64,000 nt of DNA from Pedobacter ureilyticus (GCF_005925345.1 NZ_SSHJ01000009.1:62001-126000); one strand, 5' to 3'. Positions 8,273 to 17,460 are shown, numbered from the stretch's first letter. Notes: generated by a model from the letters alone, not told the origin. Numbers and translations: made by a program.

Positions 8273-9337
8273 ATGATTAAAATTTTAAAGAACTTCTTAG
8301 AAAAAAAGTTAATCAGACAAAATATTAAATATACTGGTATTGGTATTTTAATTGGTATTTCTTTATGCTTGGTAACGGCTGTATTTAGCAATCAAATTAC
8401 CTTTAAGCGTTTATTTTTGAATATATTATTTAGCGTTTCCATCACTTTAAGTATATCCAATACTTTCTCTTTTTTTAAAAAATATACGGACAATTTTACT
8501 CGTAGTTTTTGGCAATTTATTTTGCTTTATTACCTCTGTAATTTCATGGGAATGGTAATTGGCGTAGAAATTTGTTACGTCATTATTTCTTTCGTATATC
8601 ACTTTCCTTACGATTTTTTGAACCACTTGCAAGAGTATAAATTTAATGCGGTAGTTGTATTTATTGCTGGTACGCTAATGCTTTTTTACTTGTTGCAACA
8701 ACGTAATTCCGAGAATGCGCTAAAAGCTAAGGAAGCAGATTTGATAAGAATAAACCAACTGAAAACACAGGCGGAATTACAAGCGCTGCAATCGAAAATT
8801 AACCCGCACTTTTTGTACAATGCACTAAATGCTATTACCAGTCTAATTCACGAAGACCCCGACAAAGCAGAAGATATGACCATTAAACTATCTAAACTGT
8901 TTAGATACAGCATTAACTCGCAACAAGAAAATTTTTGCAGTTTAAATGAGGAAATAGATATTTTAAATACTTATTTGGCTATTGAAAAAGTCCGTTTCGG
9001 TCACCGCATTCATTTTGACATACAGATTGAGGAAAACTTAGGAAATGTTCAATTTCCTCGGTTTCTGTTACAGCCCTTAGTTGAGAATGCCCTGAAACAC
9101 GGATTAAAAAATACGTACGAAAATGGGATATTAGCCGTAAAAATCTATAAACCCCAAAAAGAGATCATCGTTTCGATTGCGGATAATGGTATTCCTTTTC
9201 CCGAAGAGCTAATTGCCGGATATGGTTTGCAGAGCACTTTCGATAAATTGAAATTGTTGTATCCTGAAAAACATGAAATAGAGATGATTAACCAACCTAA
9301 GAAAGAGATTAAAATAACTATTCCTTTAACTGTATGA
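8273..9337 (+). CDS. LytS-type sensor histidine kinase
   Basis: 354 residues from ATG 8273; a TTG 11 codons upstream is less likely. Four hydrophobic segments span roughly residues 20-145, followed by a coiled linker (ALKAKEADLIRINQLKTQAE) and a His_kinase domain with phospho-acceptor motif INPHFLYNALNAI (His about 179). The HATPase part has PLVENALKHG and a short G-box region, GYGLQST. It overlaps the LytR-type regulator by four bases (ATGA), the standard arrangement for translational coupling. The signal sensed is unknown; there is no periplasmic domain of any size. Confidence 0.93.
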   Translation: MIKILKNFLEKKLIRQNIKYTGIGILIGISLCLVTAVFSNQITFKRLFLNILFSVSITLSISNTFSFFKKYTDNFTRSFWQFILLYYLCNFMGMVIGVEICYVIISFVYHFPYDFLNHLQEYKFNAVVVFIAGTLMLFYLLQQRNSENALKAKEADLIRINQLKTQAELQALQSKINPHFLYNALNAITSLIHEDPDKAEDMTIKLSKLFRYSINSQQENFCSLNEEIDILNTYLAIEKVRFGHRIHFDIQIEENLGNVQFPRFLLQPLVENALKHGLKNTYENGILAVKIYKPQKEIIVSIADNGIPFPEELIAGYGLQSTFDKLKLLYPEKHEIEMINQPKKEIKITIPLTV

Positions 9338-10077
9338 ACTGGAAAACCATTATTATTGAAGACGAACAACTGGCAAGGCAAAGATTGAAGAGGCTTTTAG
9401 CTAATTATGCCGAAGTAGATCTGATAGCGGAAGCCGAAAATGGCCAACAGGGTCTAGAACTTATTAATGCGCACCAACCAGATTTGATATTTTTAGATAT
9501 TGAAATGCCATTGCTCAACGGTTTTGAAATGTTAACCAAGCTTAATAAAAACCATCCGAAAGTGGTATTTACCACCGCGTACGACCAATATGCCATTAAA
9601 GCTTTTGAAGAAGGCTCTATTGATTATTTATTAAAGCCCATAGAGCTAGAACGACTGGATAAAACCATTGCTAAATTAAAACAAACTAATTTAGCTAAAC
9701 CAGTAATTGACATCAACGATTTAATGCTACAGATGAAAGGAAAGGCAACACTAAAAACCTTAACTGTAAAATTAGGTGATAGAATTTTACTGATTAAAAT
9801 TGAGGACATTATACATGTGCAGGCAGAAGATAAATATGTGTTTTTGCATACCGCCGATGGTAAAAAGCATTTAACAGATTATACCTTAACAAATTTAGAA
9901 AACAAACTGCCCGAAGACTTTTTGCGTATACACCGTAGCGAAATGATCAATACTAGCCACATTACCGAAATTAGAAGGGGTTTTAATGGTGCATTAATAT
10001 TTGTGATGAGCAACGGAGCTAAAGTAAACTCTAGCAGAGCTAACAGTGAAAGTTTACGTGCACGGTTTGATATCTGA
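9334..10077 (+). CDS. LytR/AlgR-type response regulator (LytTR)
   Basis: 247 residues: receiver domain at 1-120 with acidic pocket EDE at 10-12, phospho-acceptor D55 (LIFLDIEMP) and a KP switch lysine (LLKPIEL), followed by a LytTR DNA-binding domain at about 145-240 (KIEDIIHVQAEDKYVFLHT, then FLRIHRSEMIN). It is the partner of the overlapping LytS-type kinase. LytTR proteins typically bind two direct repeats about 11 bp apart; no such target was identified in the window. Confidence 0.94.
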   Translation: MNWKTIIIEDEQLARQRLKRLLANYAEVDLIAEAENGQQGLELINAHQPDLIFLDIEMPLLNGFEMLTKLNKNHPKVVFTTAYDQYAIKAFEEGSIDYLLKPIELERLDKTIAKLKQTNLAKPVIDINDLMLQMKGKATLKTLTVKLGDRILLIKIEDIIHVQAEDKYVFLHTADGKKHLTDYTLTNLENKLPEDFLRIHRSEMINTSHITEIRRGFNGALIFVMSNGAKVNSSRANSESLRARFDI

Positions 10078-10122
10078 AAAAAAACTACTAAAACCTGTTA
10101 TTTTTACGTTAAAATTGATGAG

Positions 10123-10157
10123 TTTGTTAAAATAGACTAAAGCTTTTGCTATTTTTG
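10123..10157 (+). promoter_or_regulatory. Promoter of the histidine kinase gene
   Basis: TTTG at 10123-10126 and TATTTTTG at 10150-10157 fit the Bacteroidota -33/-7 consensus with a 23-bp spacer. It lies 16 nt before the proposed TTG start at 10174. Confidence 0.5.
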
Positions 10158-10173
10158 TTTACAAACATCTACT

Positions 10174-11478
10174 TTGCTACACTTCCTAACATATCAAACA
10201 CCATCAAAATTTCTTCACGAATTCGAAGAACATTCAAGTAATTTAAACTTGCGGTCGATAAAAATCATCAGTTATTTTCTTCTGGCATTAAGCTGTATTG
10301 TTAGACTACTTAGAATACTGTTCCCAGTACATACGTCGCTCATTAAAGGTGCAGACCAACTTTCGGTCAACAATTGGCTTCAAATTATTGGTTCGATAAC
10401 TTTCTTGGTTATTAGTAACTATGCGATAAAAAAAAAGCTATCTCTTAGAAAGAAAAAAGTAATTACTCTGGTTTTTGTAACGTATATGCTTACTATGGCA
10501 TTCAACATCAGTTACATCATTTCCTTATACAACACGAAAAATACGCTGTTTATGTTTTTGGTGGGCATTGTAGTTGCCAGTTTGTTTTTCACCATAGAAT
10601 TTAAACAAATGAAGTTTATCGTGATTTATATCGTGGCAGTTTATCTAATGGCTACTTTTATTTCGGAAATACCTATACAAGAAAAACTGGTCAATTTCAT
10701 TGCTGGTATCATATTAGGCCTCATACTGCTCAGTTTTTCTAGATATAGCTACTACTTCAAATCAAATCATTTTATACAGATTAAGGATTTAGAGGAAAAG
10801 AACAAGAAAATTTTGATACTTAACAACCAAAAAAGTGAAATTCTTTCTTTTGTAGCACATGATTTAAGAGCCCCACTAAATAACATTGATGCGTTGAGCC
10901 AATTTTTATTGCTAGAAGATAGTAAAAACACTGAAATTAATATGATTTCTAGTTCGGCACTACAAGCTAAAAACATCATTAACGACTTAATTGAGGTAGT
11001 AAAAACTGAACAAACAGACATCTCGAAAGAAAGTATACCCTTAAAGCCATATCTCAATAAAATTATCGATCGTTGGACTAGCAATACCACCAGGAAAATT
11101 GAATTTATTCCACAAGAAAACGATTTGAACTTATCGGCAAATGCCTCTAAATTGGAAAGAGTAATTGATAACTTGATCAGCAATGCACTTAAATTTTCCA
11201 ATTCAGATAAACCTATCCGTATTGCAGTAGGAAGTACAAACGATACGATTTTAATCAACGTGATAGATTTTGGAATTGGAATTCCGGCTGAGTTACAGCC
11301 TTACGTTTTTGATCAGTTTTCTAAAGCTGGCAGAAAAGGCCTAAAAGGTGAAAACTCTTTAGGTTTAGGGCTTCATATATCTCACAAAATTATAGAACAA
11401 CACAAAGGAGAACTACTTGTGAGCAGCAAAGAAAACGAAGGAACTACGTTTACCATTAAGCTTCCGGCTAGCGCCTAA
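10174..11478 (+). CDS. Membrane histidine kinase (HisKA-HATPase)
   Basis: 434 residues with about six hydrophobic segments between residues 30 and 190, a short linker and a HisKA domain with H229 in SFVAHDLRAPLNNI, then a HATPase domain (DNLISNALKFSN, DFGIGIP, GLGLHISHKII). There is no partner regulator next to it, so it is an orphan kinase. The start is uncertain: the longest frame begins with TTG at 10174, just downstream of a good promoter, and no in-frame ATG lies nearby. Its stop overlaps the convergent helicase gene by four bases. Confidence 0.9.
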   Translation: MLHFLTYQTPSKFLHEFEEHSSNLNLRSIKIISYFLLALSCIVRLLRILFPVHTSLIKGADQLSVNNWLQIIGSITFLVISNYAIKKKLSLRKKKVITLVFVTYMLTMAFNISYIISLYNTKNTLFMFLVGIVVASLFFTIEFKQMKFIVIYIVAVYLMATFISEIPIQEKLVNFIAGIILGLILLSFSRYSYYFKSNHFIQIKDLEEKNKKILILNNQKSEILSFVAHDLRAPLNNIDALSQFLLLEDSKNTEINMISSSALQAKNIINDLIEVVKTEQTDISKESIPLKPYLNKIIDRWTSNTTRKIEFIPQENDLNLSANASKLERVIDNLISNALKFSNSDKPIRIAVGSTNDTILINVIDFGIGIPAELQPYVFDQFSKAGRKGLKGENSLGLGLHISHKIIEQHKGELLVSSKENEGTTFTIKLPASA

Positions 11479-12923
11479 TACTCTTCTTCTATCTTTTCGG
11501 CAAATAAGTCTTTTCCAAAATTGACTAAAAAAAGCTCTTTTTTGGCCCTGGTTACCGCCGTGTACAACCACCGCATAAAATCAAGATCAATCATATCTTC
11601 GGTTAAAAAACCTTGGTCTACAAAAACCGCATCCCATTGTCCACCCTGTGCTTTATGGCAAGTAACTGCATAAGCGAATTTAATTTGCAAGGCATTGTAG
11701 TAGGGGTCTTGCTTTATGGCTAACAAACGTTCTTTTCTATTTACAATATGCTCGTAGTCTAGCAATAAGCCTTCATATAATTTCTTACTGGCTTCGTAGG
11801 GTAAATTTGGACTTTCGATTTGCAAGGTATCTAACAAAACTTTACAAGTAATGGCACCCACATCAGGAAAATCTACCAGCTCTAACTGAACCTCGGCAAA
11901 TCTAAAGCCGTAACGTTCTTCTTCTCTCCTAACCCTAATGATTTTGGCCATGTCGCCATTGGCAATAAATGCCGTTTCATTATCATCGGGCAACCAAAAA
12001 TAGTTGTTTCGTACTACCATAATGTAATCTCCGCCACTTAATTCTTCATCTCTGTAAAGTAGTCTAGCTCTAATTTGGTTATTGTAGATATTGGCAGATT
12101 TATTAGACCTACACACCACCAACGAGTTTTCTAAACCATACTTACTGTAGGCATACTCCAAACCTTCTACAAACTTGATACCTGTCATTCTAAAGATATC
12201 TTTAAAACCCCTGGTAATAAATTTAGGAAATTGGGGCTCTTCATCATAGCTATTTACCAAATCTCGCAGCATGGTGGCATTAGCTAAAATGCCTGATTTT
12301 TTCTGTTGCCTAACCACTTCTGTAAGTTCTATACAGGTTACATCTAAATGGAAATTACTGTTTAGATATGCTGGATTTAAGGCCGGACTATCTACACTAC
12401 CAACTGGCGGAAGCTGAGCAGTATCGCCAACAAAAAGCAAGTAACAATTTTTAGGTGCACCATCGGGAGCAGGCTGAAATACAAATTCTAGTAAATCTGC
12501 CAAAAAAGAAGAACCACTTTGCGTATTCCATTCATCGGCAATCATAGAAGCTTCATCTACAATAAAAACCGTATTGTTTGCCAGATTTGGCGCCAGTTGA
12601 AAAACCATATCCATACTTACAGCACTTTTTTTTCTGTAGATTTTTTTATGGATAGTTAACGCTTTTTGTTGCGTATAGTTACTCATTACTTTGGCTGCTC
12701 TACCGGTTGGCGCCAACAAGGCAGATTTTAAACCAAATTTTGGTAGAGCCTTTACTAATGCCGCTACCGATGTGGTTTTTCCAGTGCCTGCATAGCCCTT
12801 TAATACAAAGCAAGCATCCTCATTCGGTTTACTTAAAAAATCAGCGGCCTGCTCACAAAACTGTAGCTGTTCTTTGGTAGGTGCAAAAGGATACGATTGG
12901 GCAATTAGGCTGGCTCTGTCCAT
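11475..12923 (-). CDS. RecD-like ATP-dependent DNA helicase
   Basis: 482 residues from ATG 12923 (a TTG five codons upstream is unlikely). Superfamily 1 helicase: Walker A GYAGTGKT at about 43-50, Walker B VFIVDEASMI, DTAQLPPVGS (motif III), and a C-terminal UvrD_C_2-type block YAVTCHKAQGGQWDAVFVD followed by WLYTAVTRAKKELFLV. It resembles the small RecD2/Dda-type 5'-3' helicases widespread in Bacteroidota rather than the RecBCD subunit, since recB and recC are absent here. A role in repair or replication restart is inference. Confidence 0.9.
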   Translation of the reverse strand: MDRASLIAQSYPFAPTKEQLQFCEQAADFLSKPNEDACFVLKGYAGTGKTTSVAALVKALPKFGLKSALLAPTGRAAKVMSNYTQQKALTIHKKIYRKKSAVSMDMVFQLAPNLANNTVFIVDEASMIADEWNTQSGSSFLADLLEFVFQPAPDGAPKNCYLLFVGDTAQLPPVGSVDSPALNPAYLNSNFHLDVTCIELTEVVRQQKKSGILANATMLRDLVNSYDEEPQFPKFITRGFKDIFRMTGIKFVEGLEYAYSKYGLENSLVVCRSNKSANIYNNQIRARLLYRDEELSGGDYIMVVRNNYFWLPDDNETAFIANGDMAKIIRVRREEERYGFRFAEVQLELVDFPDVGAITCKVLLDTLQIESPNLPYEASKKLYEGLLLDYEHIVNRKERLLAIKQDPYYNALQIKFAYAVTCHKAQGGQWDAVFVDQGFLTEDMIDLDFMRWLYTAVTRAKKELFLVNFGKDLFAEKIEEEY

Positions 12924-12950
12924 TTTACAAAGATGCAAAATATAGCCACA

Positions 12951-13038
12951 GATGCACAGATATTATTTACCTCATCTCAAGATCGCACACTAAATATTGT
13001 AGGAAAATCATATATCTGATAAAAAACATCTGTGCATC
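12951..13038. repeat. Inverted pair of CACAGAT-type words
   Basis: GATGCACAGAT at 12951-12961 and its exact reverse complement ATCTGTGCATC at 13028-13038 are 66 bp apart in the spacer between the helicase and DUF3822 genes. The related wording agcgagcatctgcgggaaaa occurs near 17376. It looks like a dispersed intergenic repeat. Confidence 0.5.
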
Positions 13039-13073
13039 GGTAGCAATAAAAATTCATTTTAAAATAAAAAAAC

Positions 13074-13081
13074 TATTTTTG
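13074..13081 (+). promoter_or_regulatory. -7 box (TATTTTTG) of the DUF3822-rsmD unit
   Basis: Exact match to TAnnTTTG, ending seven nucleotides before the ATG at 13089. No clear -33 TTTG is present; the region upstream is an A-rich tract. Confidence 0.5.
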
Positions 13082-13088
13082 TGGATAG

Positions 13089-13913
13089 ATGAGCAACAAC
13101 AGCATTTTATTAATTGACCCTAACTTTGACCCAGCCAACAGTGCTAATTTAAGCTTGTTAGTTAAAATTGGAGCCGATACGTTTTCTTACGTTATTATTG
13201 ACCAGGAGCGTAAATTTGTTCATGCAGTTTACGATGAACAGGAATGTACGGATGGTTACGAAAAACTAAAAGAACGCTTAAAAAATGACGCTTATCTTAA
13301 TCTAAACTACCAAAATGTAAAAATTGCTACGCACACGCAAAATGTGGTCTATGTACCTAATGAGCTATTCAACGAAAATGAAATAGCAGTTTACACCAAG
13401 TTTTTTGCTGATGCAGACTCTCAGAACATATATGTACAGCCTAGCCAACAACAAAATATTTATACGGTGTTTTCGCCGCCTTATTCGGTAGAAAAAAAAA
13501 TTAACAACAATTGGCCGCAAAGTATTAAGCTAGTACATAATGCTGGTTTATTTGAACTAGCAGTACAATTTAATACAGACACCATCATCATTGATTTTAC
13601 AGCAGGTTCTTTTCAGCTGGTTTACATCAAAGATAAAGAGATAGCGTTTAACCAAAACTATCAATTTGAAGGCACTGAAGAACTTACTTATTTTCTTTTA
13701 CTCATCGTTAATCAGCTCAACATTAATGTACAGCAAGTCACTGTAAATACATGCGGAATTATTAATGATAACGATATCAATTGGAATATACTAATCAAGT
13801 ATTTCCAAAATGTGCAACTTTTGACCCTTGTTTCTGATTTAGACACTTCTATTTTAGATGATATGCCAGCCCATTATTACACCAGTTTACTTGCACTACA
13901 ACAATGCGGATAG
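13089..13913 (+). CDS. DUF3822 family protein
   Basis: 274 residues, soluble, no signal peptide. Recognised as the Bacteroidota-restricted DUF3822 family by its order of strand-rich blocks (LLVKIGADTFSYVIID, then TIIIDFTAGSFQLVYIKDKE) and by its position directly before rsmD and coaD, the usual neighbourhood. The fold resembles the actin-like PilM/FtsA type, but no ATP-binding phosphate motif is evident to me. Its last 10 bases overlap rsmD, so the two are probably translated together. Function unknown. Confidence 0.82.
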   Translation: MSNNSILLIDPNFDPANSANLSLLVKIGADTFSYVIIDQERKFVHAVYDEQECTDGYEKLKERLKNDAYLNLNYQNVKIATHTQNVVYVPNELFNENEIAVYTKFFADADSQNIYVQPSQQQNIYTVFSPPYSVEKKINNNWPQSIKLVHNAGLFELAVQFNTDTIIIDFTAGSFQLVYIKDKEIAFNQNYQFEGTEELTYFLLLIVNQLNINVQQVTVNTCGIINDNDINWNILIKYFQNVQLLTLVSDLDTSILDDMPAHYYTSLLALQQCG

Positions 13914-14434
13914 TTGGCGGAAGATTAAAGGGGATACAGTTTCAGGCTCCAGCAAAACTTCCTGTGAGACCTACTACAGATATGGCTAAGGAGGCTTTAT
14001 TCAATATCTTATTAAATAGCTATGATTTTGATGAATGCAAAATACTAGATCTATTTACTGGCACTGGCAACATTAGCATCGAATTTGCGTCTCGTGAGGC
14101 TAAAAGTATAACCTCAGTTGATAAACATCCGGCATGTGTGGCTTGGTTAAAATCTGTTAAGGAAAAACACCAATTGGTTTCAATAGATATTCGCAAAGCT
14201 GATGTTTTTAAATTCTTAACGCAAAGCGCAGAAAAATATGACATTATTTTTGCTGATCCGCCTTATGATTTACCCAACATCCCTTTGTTGCCCCAATTGG
14301 TACACCAACATCAATTACTTAACAAAAATGGAGTTTTAGTGGTAGAGCACCCATCAATGTTGAAGTTAGAGCAACAGCCGGGCTACAAAGAAACCAGAAA
14401 ATACGGTTATTCATCTTTTAGCTTCTTCAAATAG
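13904..14434 (+). CDS. rsmD: 16S rRNA (guanine(966)-N(2))-methyltransferase RsmD
   Basis: Methylates the exocyclic N2 of G966 in 16S rRNA with SAM. 176 residues, the normal size. Motifs: MRIVGGRLKG at the N-terminus, RPTTDMAKEALFNIL, SAM loop DLFTGTG at 49-55, and catalytic DPPY at 118-121. The ATG at 13904 lies inside the end of the DUF3822 gene, which fits the conserved DUF3822-rsmD-coaD neighbourhood. Confidence 0.95.
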   Translation: MRIVGGRLKGIQFQAPAKLPVRPTTDMAKEALFNILLNSYDFDECKILDLFTGTGNISIEFASREAKSITSVDKHPACVAWLKSVKEKHQLVSIDIRKADVFKFLTQSAEKYDIIFADPPYDLPNIPLLPQLVHQHQLLNKNGVLVVEHPSMLKLEQQPGYKETRKYGYSSFSFFK

Positions 14435-14488
14435 ATTAAAGAATAAAGATATAAAAGCAAGGATTTACAGAACTAAACACGCCCACAA

Positions 14489-14806
14489 ATGAATAAATGG
14501 AAAATCGCATTTTGGATTTGCCTAATTAGTTTACTTTTTACATTTGGTTTTAGTATTTACTCTATGATTGACCAAGCGTTTTCCCTCATCTATTTAAGTG
14601 ATAGTTTTTCACGAACTCAGAGTGATTTAGATGATATTCAACATATAATTAATGAGACCGATTTGACACAAAATGAAGTTTTAAAGGTGTTAAAAGAGAA
14701 CTCAAAAGTTGACTCTCAAAAAATCGACGAAAACCAAATATCACTTCAAACCGTTACTTTGATTTTTCAGGACAGTAAGCTAGTTAAAATTCAAAATACT
14801 AAGTAA
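14489..14806 (+). CDS. Small single-pass membrane protein, unknown
   Basis: 105 residues. An N-terminal hydrophobic segment (residues ~7-27) is followed by a polar helical region and the short strand pattern SLQTVTLIFQDSKLVKIQ. No family recognised. It lies between rsmD and coaD where a small extra gene is not usual. Its stop codon lies inside the 7-bp duplication AAGTAAC that borders the MITE-like insertion downstream, so the insertion landed exactly at the end of this frame and left the stop intact. Confidence 0.6.
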   Translation: MNKWKIAFWICLISLLFTFGFSIYSMIDQAFSLIYLSDSFSRTQSDLDDIQHIINETDLTQNEVLKVLKENSKVDSQKIDENQISLQTVTLIFQDSKLVKIQNTK

Positions 14807-14807
14807 C

Positions 14808-15061
14808 TTGAGTTCGGGTTAAGCGTTACCCTCTAACTTTGTCTAATTCGTATTTGACCTGTTTTCTTAGCTGGCCGCCACTGGGCTCCTACTTTTTGAC
14901 CGCAAAAAGTAGCAAAAACTCTCGGTTGCCTATTTTTCTTTCGAAGGAATTGCTTTGGCTTATTGGTGCGACCCGAAAAATAGGAGACCGAAAATTAGCT
15001 GAACGAAGATTTGAGAGACTATCGCTAGCAAATAACCTATTTCTATTATCCCGAACTCGTT
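14808..15061. mobile_element. MITE-like element with 7-bp target duplication
   Basis: 254 bp bounded by the terminal inverted repeat GAGTTCGGG (14810-14818) and CCCGAACTC (15050-15058), and flanked by the direct repeat AAGTAAC (14801-14807 and 15062-15068). Inside, CTACTTTTTG-accg-CAAAAAGTAG (14889-14912) forms a perfect 10-bp hairpin. A 74-codon frame inside shows no protein features. A non-autonomous insertion is the simplest reading. Confidence 0.65.
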
Positions 15062-15140
15062 AAGTAACAAAAAGCTAGAAGTTATAAAACAGCAAGGACT
15101 TTCAATTTGCGTTTCTGCATTCAATCTTTATTCCTTGTTC

Positions 15141-15171
15141 TTTGCTCCTTAATCCTTTTGACTTATATTTG
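15141..15171 (+). promoter_or_regulatory. Promoter of coaD
   Basis: TTTG at 15141-15144, a 19-bp spacer, and TATATTTG at 15164-15171: a near-perfect Bacteroidota -33/-7 promoter. The -7 box ends three nucleotides before the ATG of coaD, so transcription probably begins at or next to the start codon. Confidence 0.65.
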
Positions 15172-15174
15172 GAC

Positions 15175-15636
15175 ATGAAAATTGCTTTATTTCCAGGTTC
15201 ATTTGATCCAATTACCATTGCTCACGTAGATATCGTAAAAAGATCGTTGCCTTTGTTCGATAAAATTGTGGTTGGTATTGGCTTAAACAGTTCTAAGCAA
15301 AATTTTTTATCTGCCGAAAAAAGAGAGGAAATTGTAAAAAGCATATTTGCTGAAAACGCAAATGTAGAAATACAAACTTATCAGGGCCTAACCATTGATT
15401 TTGCTAAGAAAATTGGCGCAACATACATGGTTAGAGGCATTCGTTCTGCATCAGATTTTGAGTACGAACGAGCCATTGCTCAAATTAACAAAACAATGAT
15501 GCCCGACGTGGAAACCATCATTTTATTGAGTAGGCCAGAATATACTGCTATAAGTTCTACTATTGTTAGAGATATTTTGAGAAATAATGGCGATGTAAGC
15601 CAGTTTGTACCTAAAGAAGCTTTGACTTTTCTTTAA
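15175..15636 (+). CDS. coaD: Phosphopantetheine adenylyltransferase (CoaD)
   Basis: Transfers AMP to 4'-phosphopantetheine in coenzyme A synthesis. ATG 15175 gives MKIALFPGSFDPITIAHVDI, the classic CoaD N-terminus with the nucleotidyltransferase GSFDPIT motif, and 153 residues, the family length; the longer TTG frame from 15142 would add residues never seen in the family and would start inside the promoter. YMVRGIRSASDFEYE and the C-terminal ISSTIVRDIL match the active-site loops. The rsmD-coaD linkage is common, here interrupted by a small gene and a MITE-like element. Confidence 0.96.
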   Translation: MKIALFPGSFDPITIAHVDIVKRSLPLFDKIVVGIGLNSSKQNFLSAEKREEIVKSIFAENANVEIQTYQGLTIDFAKKIGATYMVRGIRSASDFEYERAIAQINKTMMPDVETIILLSRPEYTAISSTIVRDILRNNGDVSQFVPKEALTFL

Positions 15637-15637
15637 T

Positions 15638-16075
15638 TTACTGTAGTAAATAAATTTTATTGCTTACACCAGATGTTGCAGGAGTAGTTAAAGTATATTT
15701 CAACTGACTTCTATTTTCTTCTACCACCGAGTATTTCACACCATCAATCATTAACTCTTTTGTTTCTTTATTGTAGCTATAGTTAATTGTCTTGCTAGTT
15801 CCAGTATCGCCGTCGCATTTTTTTGAACCAAAAGTTCTTACCATTGTTCCATCTGCTCTAAACGTAAAAGTATCGTCTTGTTCACATTCTAAAACGGCAT
15901 AATAAGTATTGTTGCCACTTGGGTTGGTACGTGTATTTAAGTCAGTTAACCCTAACTTCCATGTTTTAGAAGTTATGATATCAATAATTTCTTCATTTTC
16001 ATCTTTTTTACAAGCCGTAAAAGTGGTAAAAACAATCAGTACGGCAGCTGCGAAAAATCGACCTATCTTTTTCAT
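15638..16075 (-). CDS. Lipocalin-like lipoprotein
   Basis: 145 residues with a type II signal peptide: MKKIGRFFAAAVLIVFTTFTAC places the lipidated cysteine at 22, followed by KKDENEE. The mature part has SKTWKL, an FRADGTMVRTFGS strand, and a C-terminal segment typical of the short lipocalin-like proteins of Bacteroidota. An outer-membrane lipoprotein is likely; ligand unknown. It converges with coaD, the two stop codons being one base apart. Confidence 0.78.
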   Translation of the reverse strand: MKKIGRFFAAAVLIVFTTFTACKKDENEEIIDIITSKTWKLGLTDLNTRTNPSGNNTYYAVLECEQDDTFTFRADGTMVRTFGSKKCDGDTGTSKTINYSYNKETKELMIDGVKYSVVEENRSQLKYTLTTPATSGVSNKIYLLQ

Positions 16076-16210
16076 ATTTATTAAAACGCTCTAAATTACA
16101 TTTTATTCAAAATATTTTCTAGCAACAAATCTTTTTTAATTTAGAATGTAACGTTTGCAAAAATCATCTACTAATACGGTAAATTTAAACGATAGTAAAG
16201 CCATATTCTG

Positions 16211-16714
16211 ATGCTCGAAACCCAAAAGGCATTCTTACAACAAATCAATGACAACAAAGGCATTATCCATAAGGTAAGTAAAATGTATATGGACAATGTT
16301 TTGGATCAAGAAGACTTGTTTCAAGAGATTGTGATGCAGCTTTGGAAAGCATATCCTTCTTTTAAGGGAAGCAGTAAGTTTTCTACTTGGATGTATCGGG
16401 TAGCTTTAAATACAGCTATAGTATTCTTCAAAAAAGAAAATAGAAAGATAGACAAAACACCTTTACAAGAACAATTAGACATTGCAGATATTAATGACAG
16501 TGCAGATAAAGAAGAAAAGTTGGCTTACCTGTACAAAGCAGTACAAGAACTTAACCAAATTGAAAAAGCGTTGATATTTCTGTTTCTAGAAAACCAATCG
16601 CACAAAGAAATTGCACAAAACTTAGGTATTAGCGAAGTAAATGCTAGAGTTAAATTAAATAGAACCAAAGAAAAATTACAACAAACCATTAAAAATAACG
16701 GCTATGAATTTTGA
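16211..16714 (+). CDS. ECF-type RNA polymerase sigma factor
   Basis: 167 residues: sigma-70 region 2 at about 25-95 (DQEDLFQEIVMQLWKAYPSF, then FSTWMYRVALNTAIVF) and region 4 at about 110-160 (EKALIFLFLENQSHKEIAQN, then GISEVNARVKLNRTKEKL). It is followed with an 11-bp overlap by a membrane protein likely to act as its partner or anti-sigma. It is not next to a FecR/SusC locus, so it is not a typical carbohydrate ECF. Confidence 0.92.
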   Translation: MLETQKAFLQQINDNKGIIHKVSKMYMDNVLDQEDLFQEIVMQLWKAYPSFKGSSKFSTWMYRVALNTAIVFFKKENRKIDKTPLQEQLDIADINDSADKEEKLAYLYKAVQELNQIEKALIFLFLENQSHKEIAQNLGISEVNARVKLNRTKEKLQQTIKNNGYEF

Positions 16715-17309
16715 CCAACTAAAGGATCAATGGAACGAAAGCGAGACTAGTTCTAATGAGATTTCTGAAAATATGCTAAAAGTTACGGAAGCCCGTACAC
16801 CAATAGACCAAATAAGAAAAAAAATGAAACATGAGTTTTTTGGGCAGCTCATTTCTTTATTAATTTTGGTCATCGCTCCAAAAATTTTTCATTTCACTAA
16901 AGAACTTACCACTATATATATATTATTCTATGGTATTATCTGCGGGTTTATGGCATATTACTTTTTTAAGTTTTATTTGTTTTATAAGCACTCTTACGAT
17001 TTAAGTTTAGACAGTAGAAAAAACTTATTATGGTTTTATTATGAAATGAAGCTTAATCTGGAATTATACAAAGCGTTAACCTATATAGTTGGTTTTATTC
17101 TACTTGCCTTTTGCGCCATTGCCTTATTTACCATTAATAGCGAGCTGTTAAACAAAATTTTCGCAAAAGTATCGCTCACTTACATCGCCATTAATATTAT
17201 TGTAACCATTTTATTAGTTGGAATTATCACAGAACTATGGGCTAAATTTTATTACGGAAAATACCTAAAACAGATTAAAAAAATAGTTGACAGTATGGAT
17301 GAGGAGTAA
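16704..17309 (+). CDS. Membrane protein coupled to the ECF sigma factor
   Basis: 201 residues: a soluble N-terminal ~45 residues (MNFDQLKDQWNESETSSNEI), four hydrophobic segments between about 48 and 190, and a charged C-terminus. The start lies inside the end of the sigma gene, so the two are co-translated. The N-terminal stretch resembles the short sigma-binding tails of membrane anti-sigma factors, but no zinc-binding HxxxCxxC is present. An anti-sigma role is inferred from position only. Confidence 0.65.
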   Translation: MNFDQLKDQWNESETSSNEISENMLKVTEARTPIDQIRKKMKHEFFGQLISLLILVIAPKIFHFTKELTTIYILFYGIICGFMAYYFFKFYLFYKHSYDLSLDSRKNLLWFYYEMKLNLELYKALTYIVGFILLAFCAIALFTINSELLNKIFAKVSLTYIAINIIVTILLVGIITELWAKFYYGKYLKQIKKIVDSMDEE

Positions 17310-17460
17310 TTAAGGAGTCAGGATTTAGGGGGCAGGTATCAGCTATTAGTTAACAAAGTGTCTAATAATCAAAAATCAGCGAGCATCTGCGGGAAAACCA
17401 ATTAAACAAATAACCAGTTTAGGCAGTTAACCTATGAACAAGTGAACTAATGAACTAAAA
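17310..17460. repeat. Word-type intergenic spacer
   Basis: Contains gagtcaggatttaggggg, aaaatcagcgagcatctgcg and aagtgaactaatgaac, short words of the kind that recur between other genes here. No gene, terminator or promoter is evident. Confidence 0.4.

Noticed and set aside
14839..15063. 74-codon plus-strand frame before coaD
   Set aside because: Lies within the MITE-like element and has no protein features.
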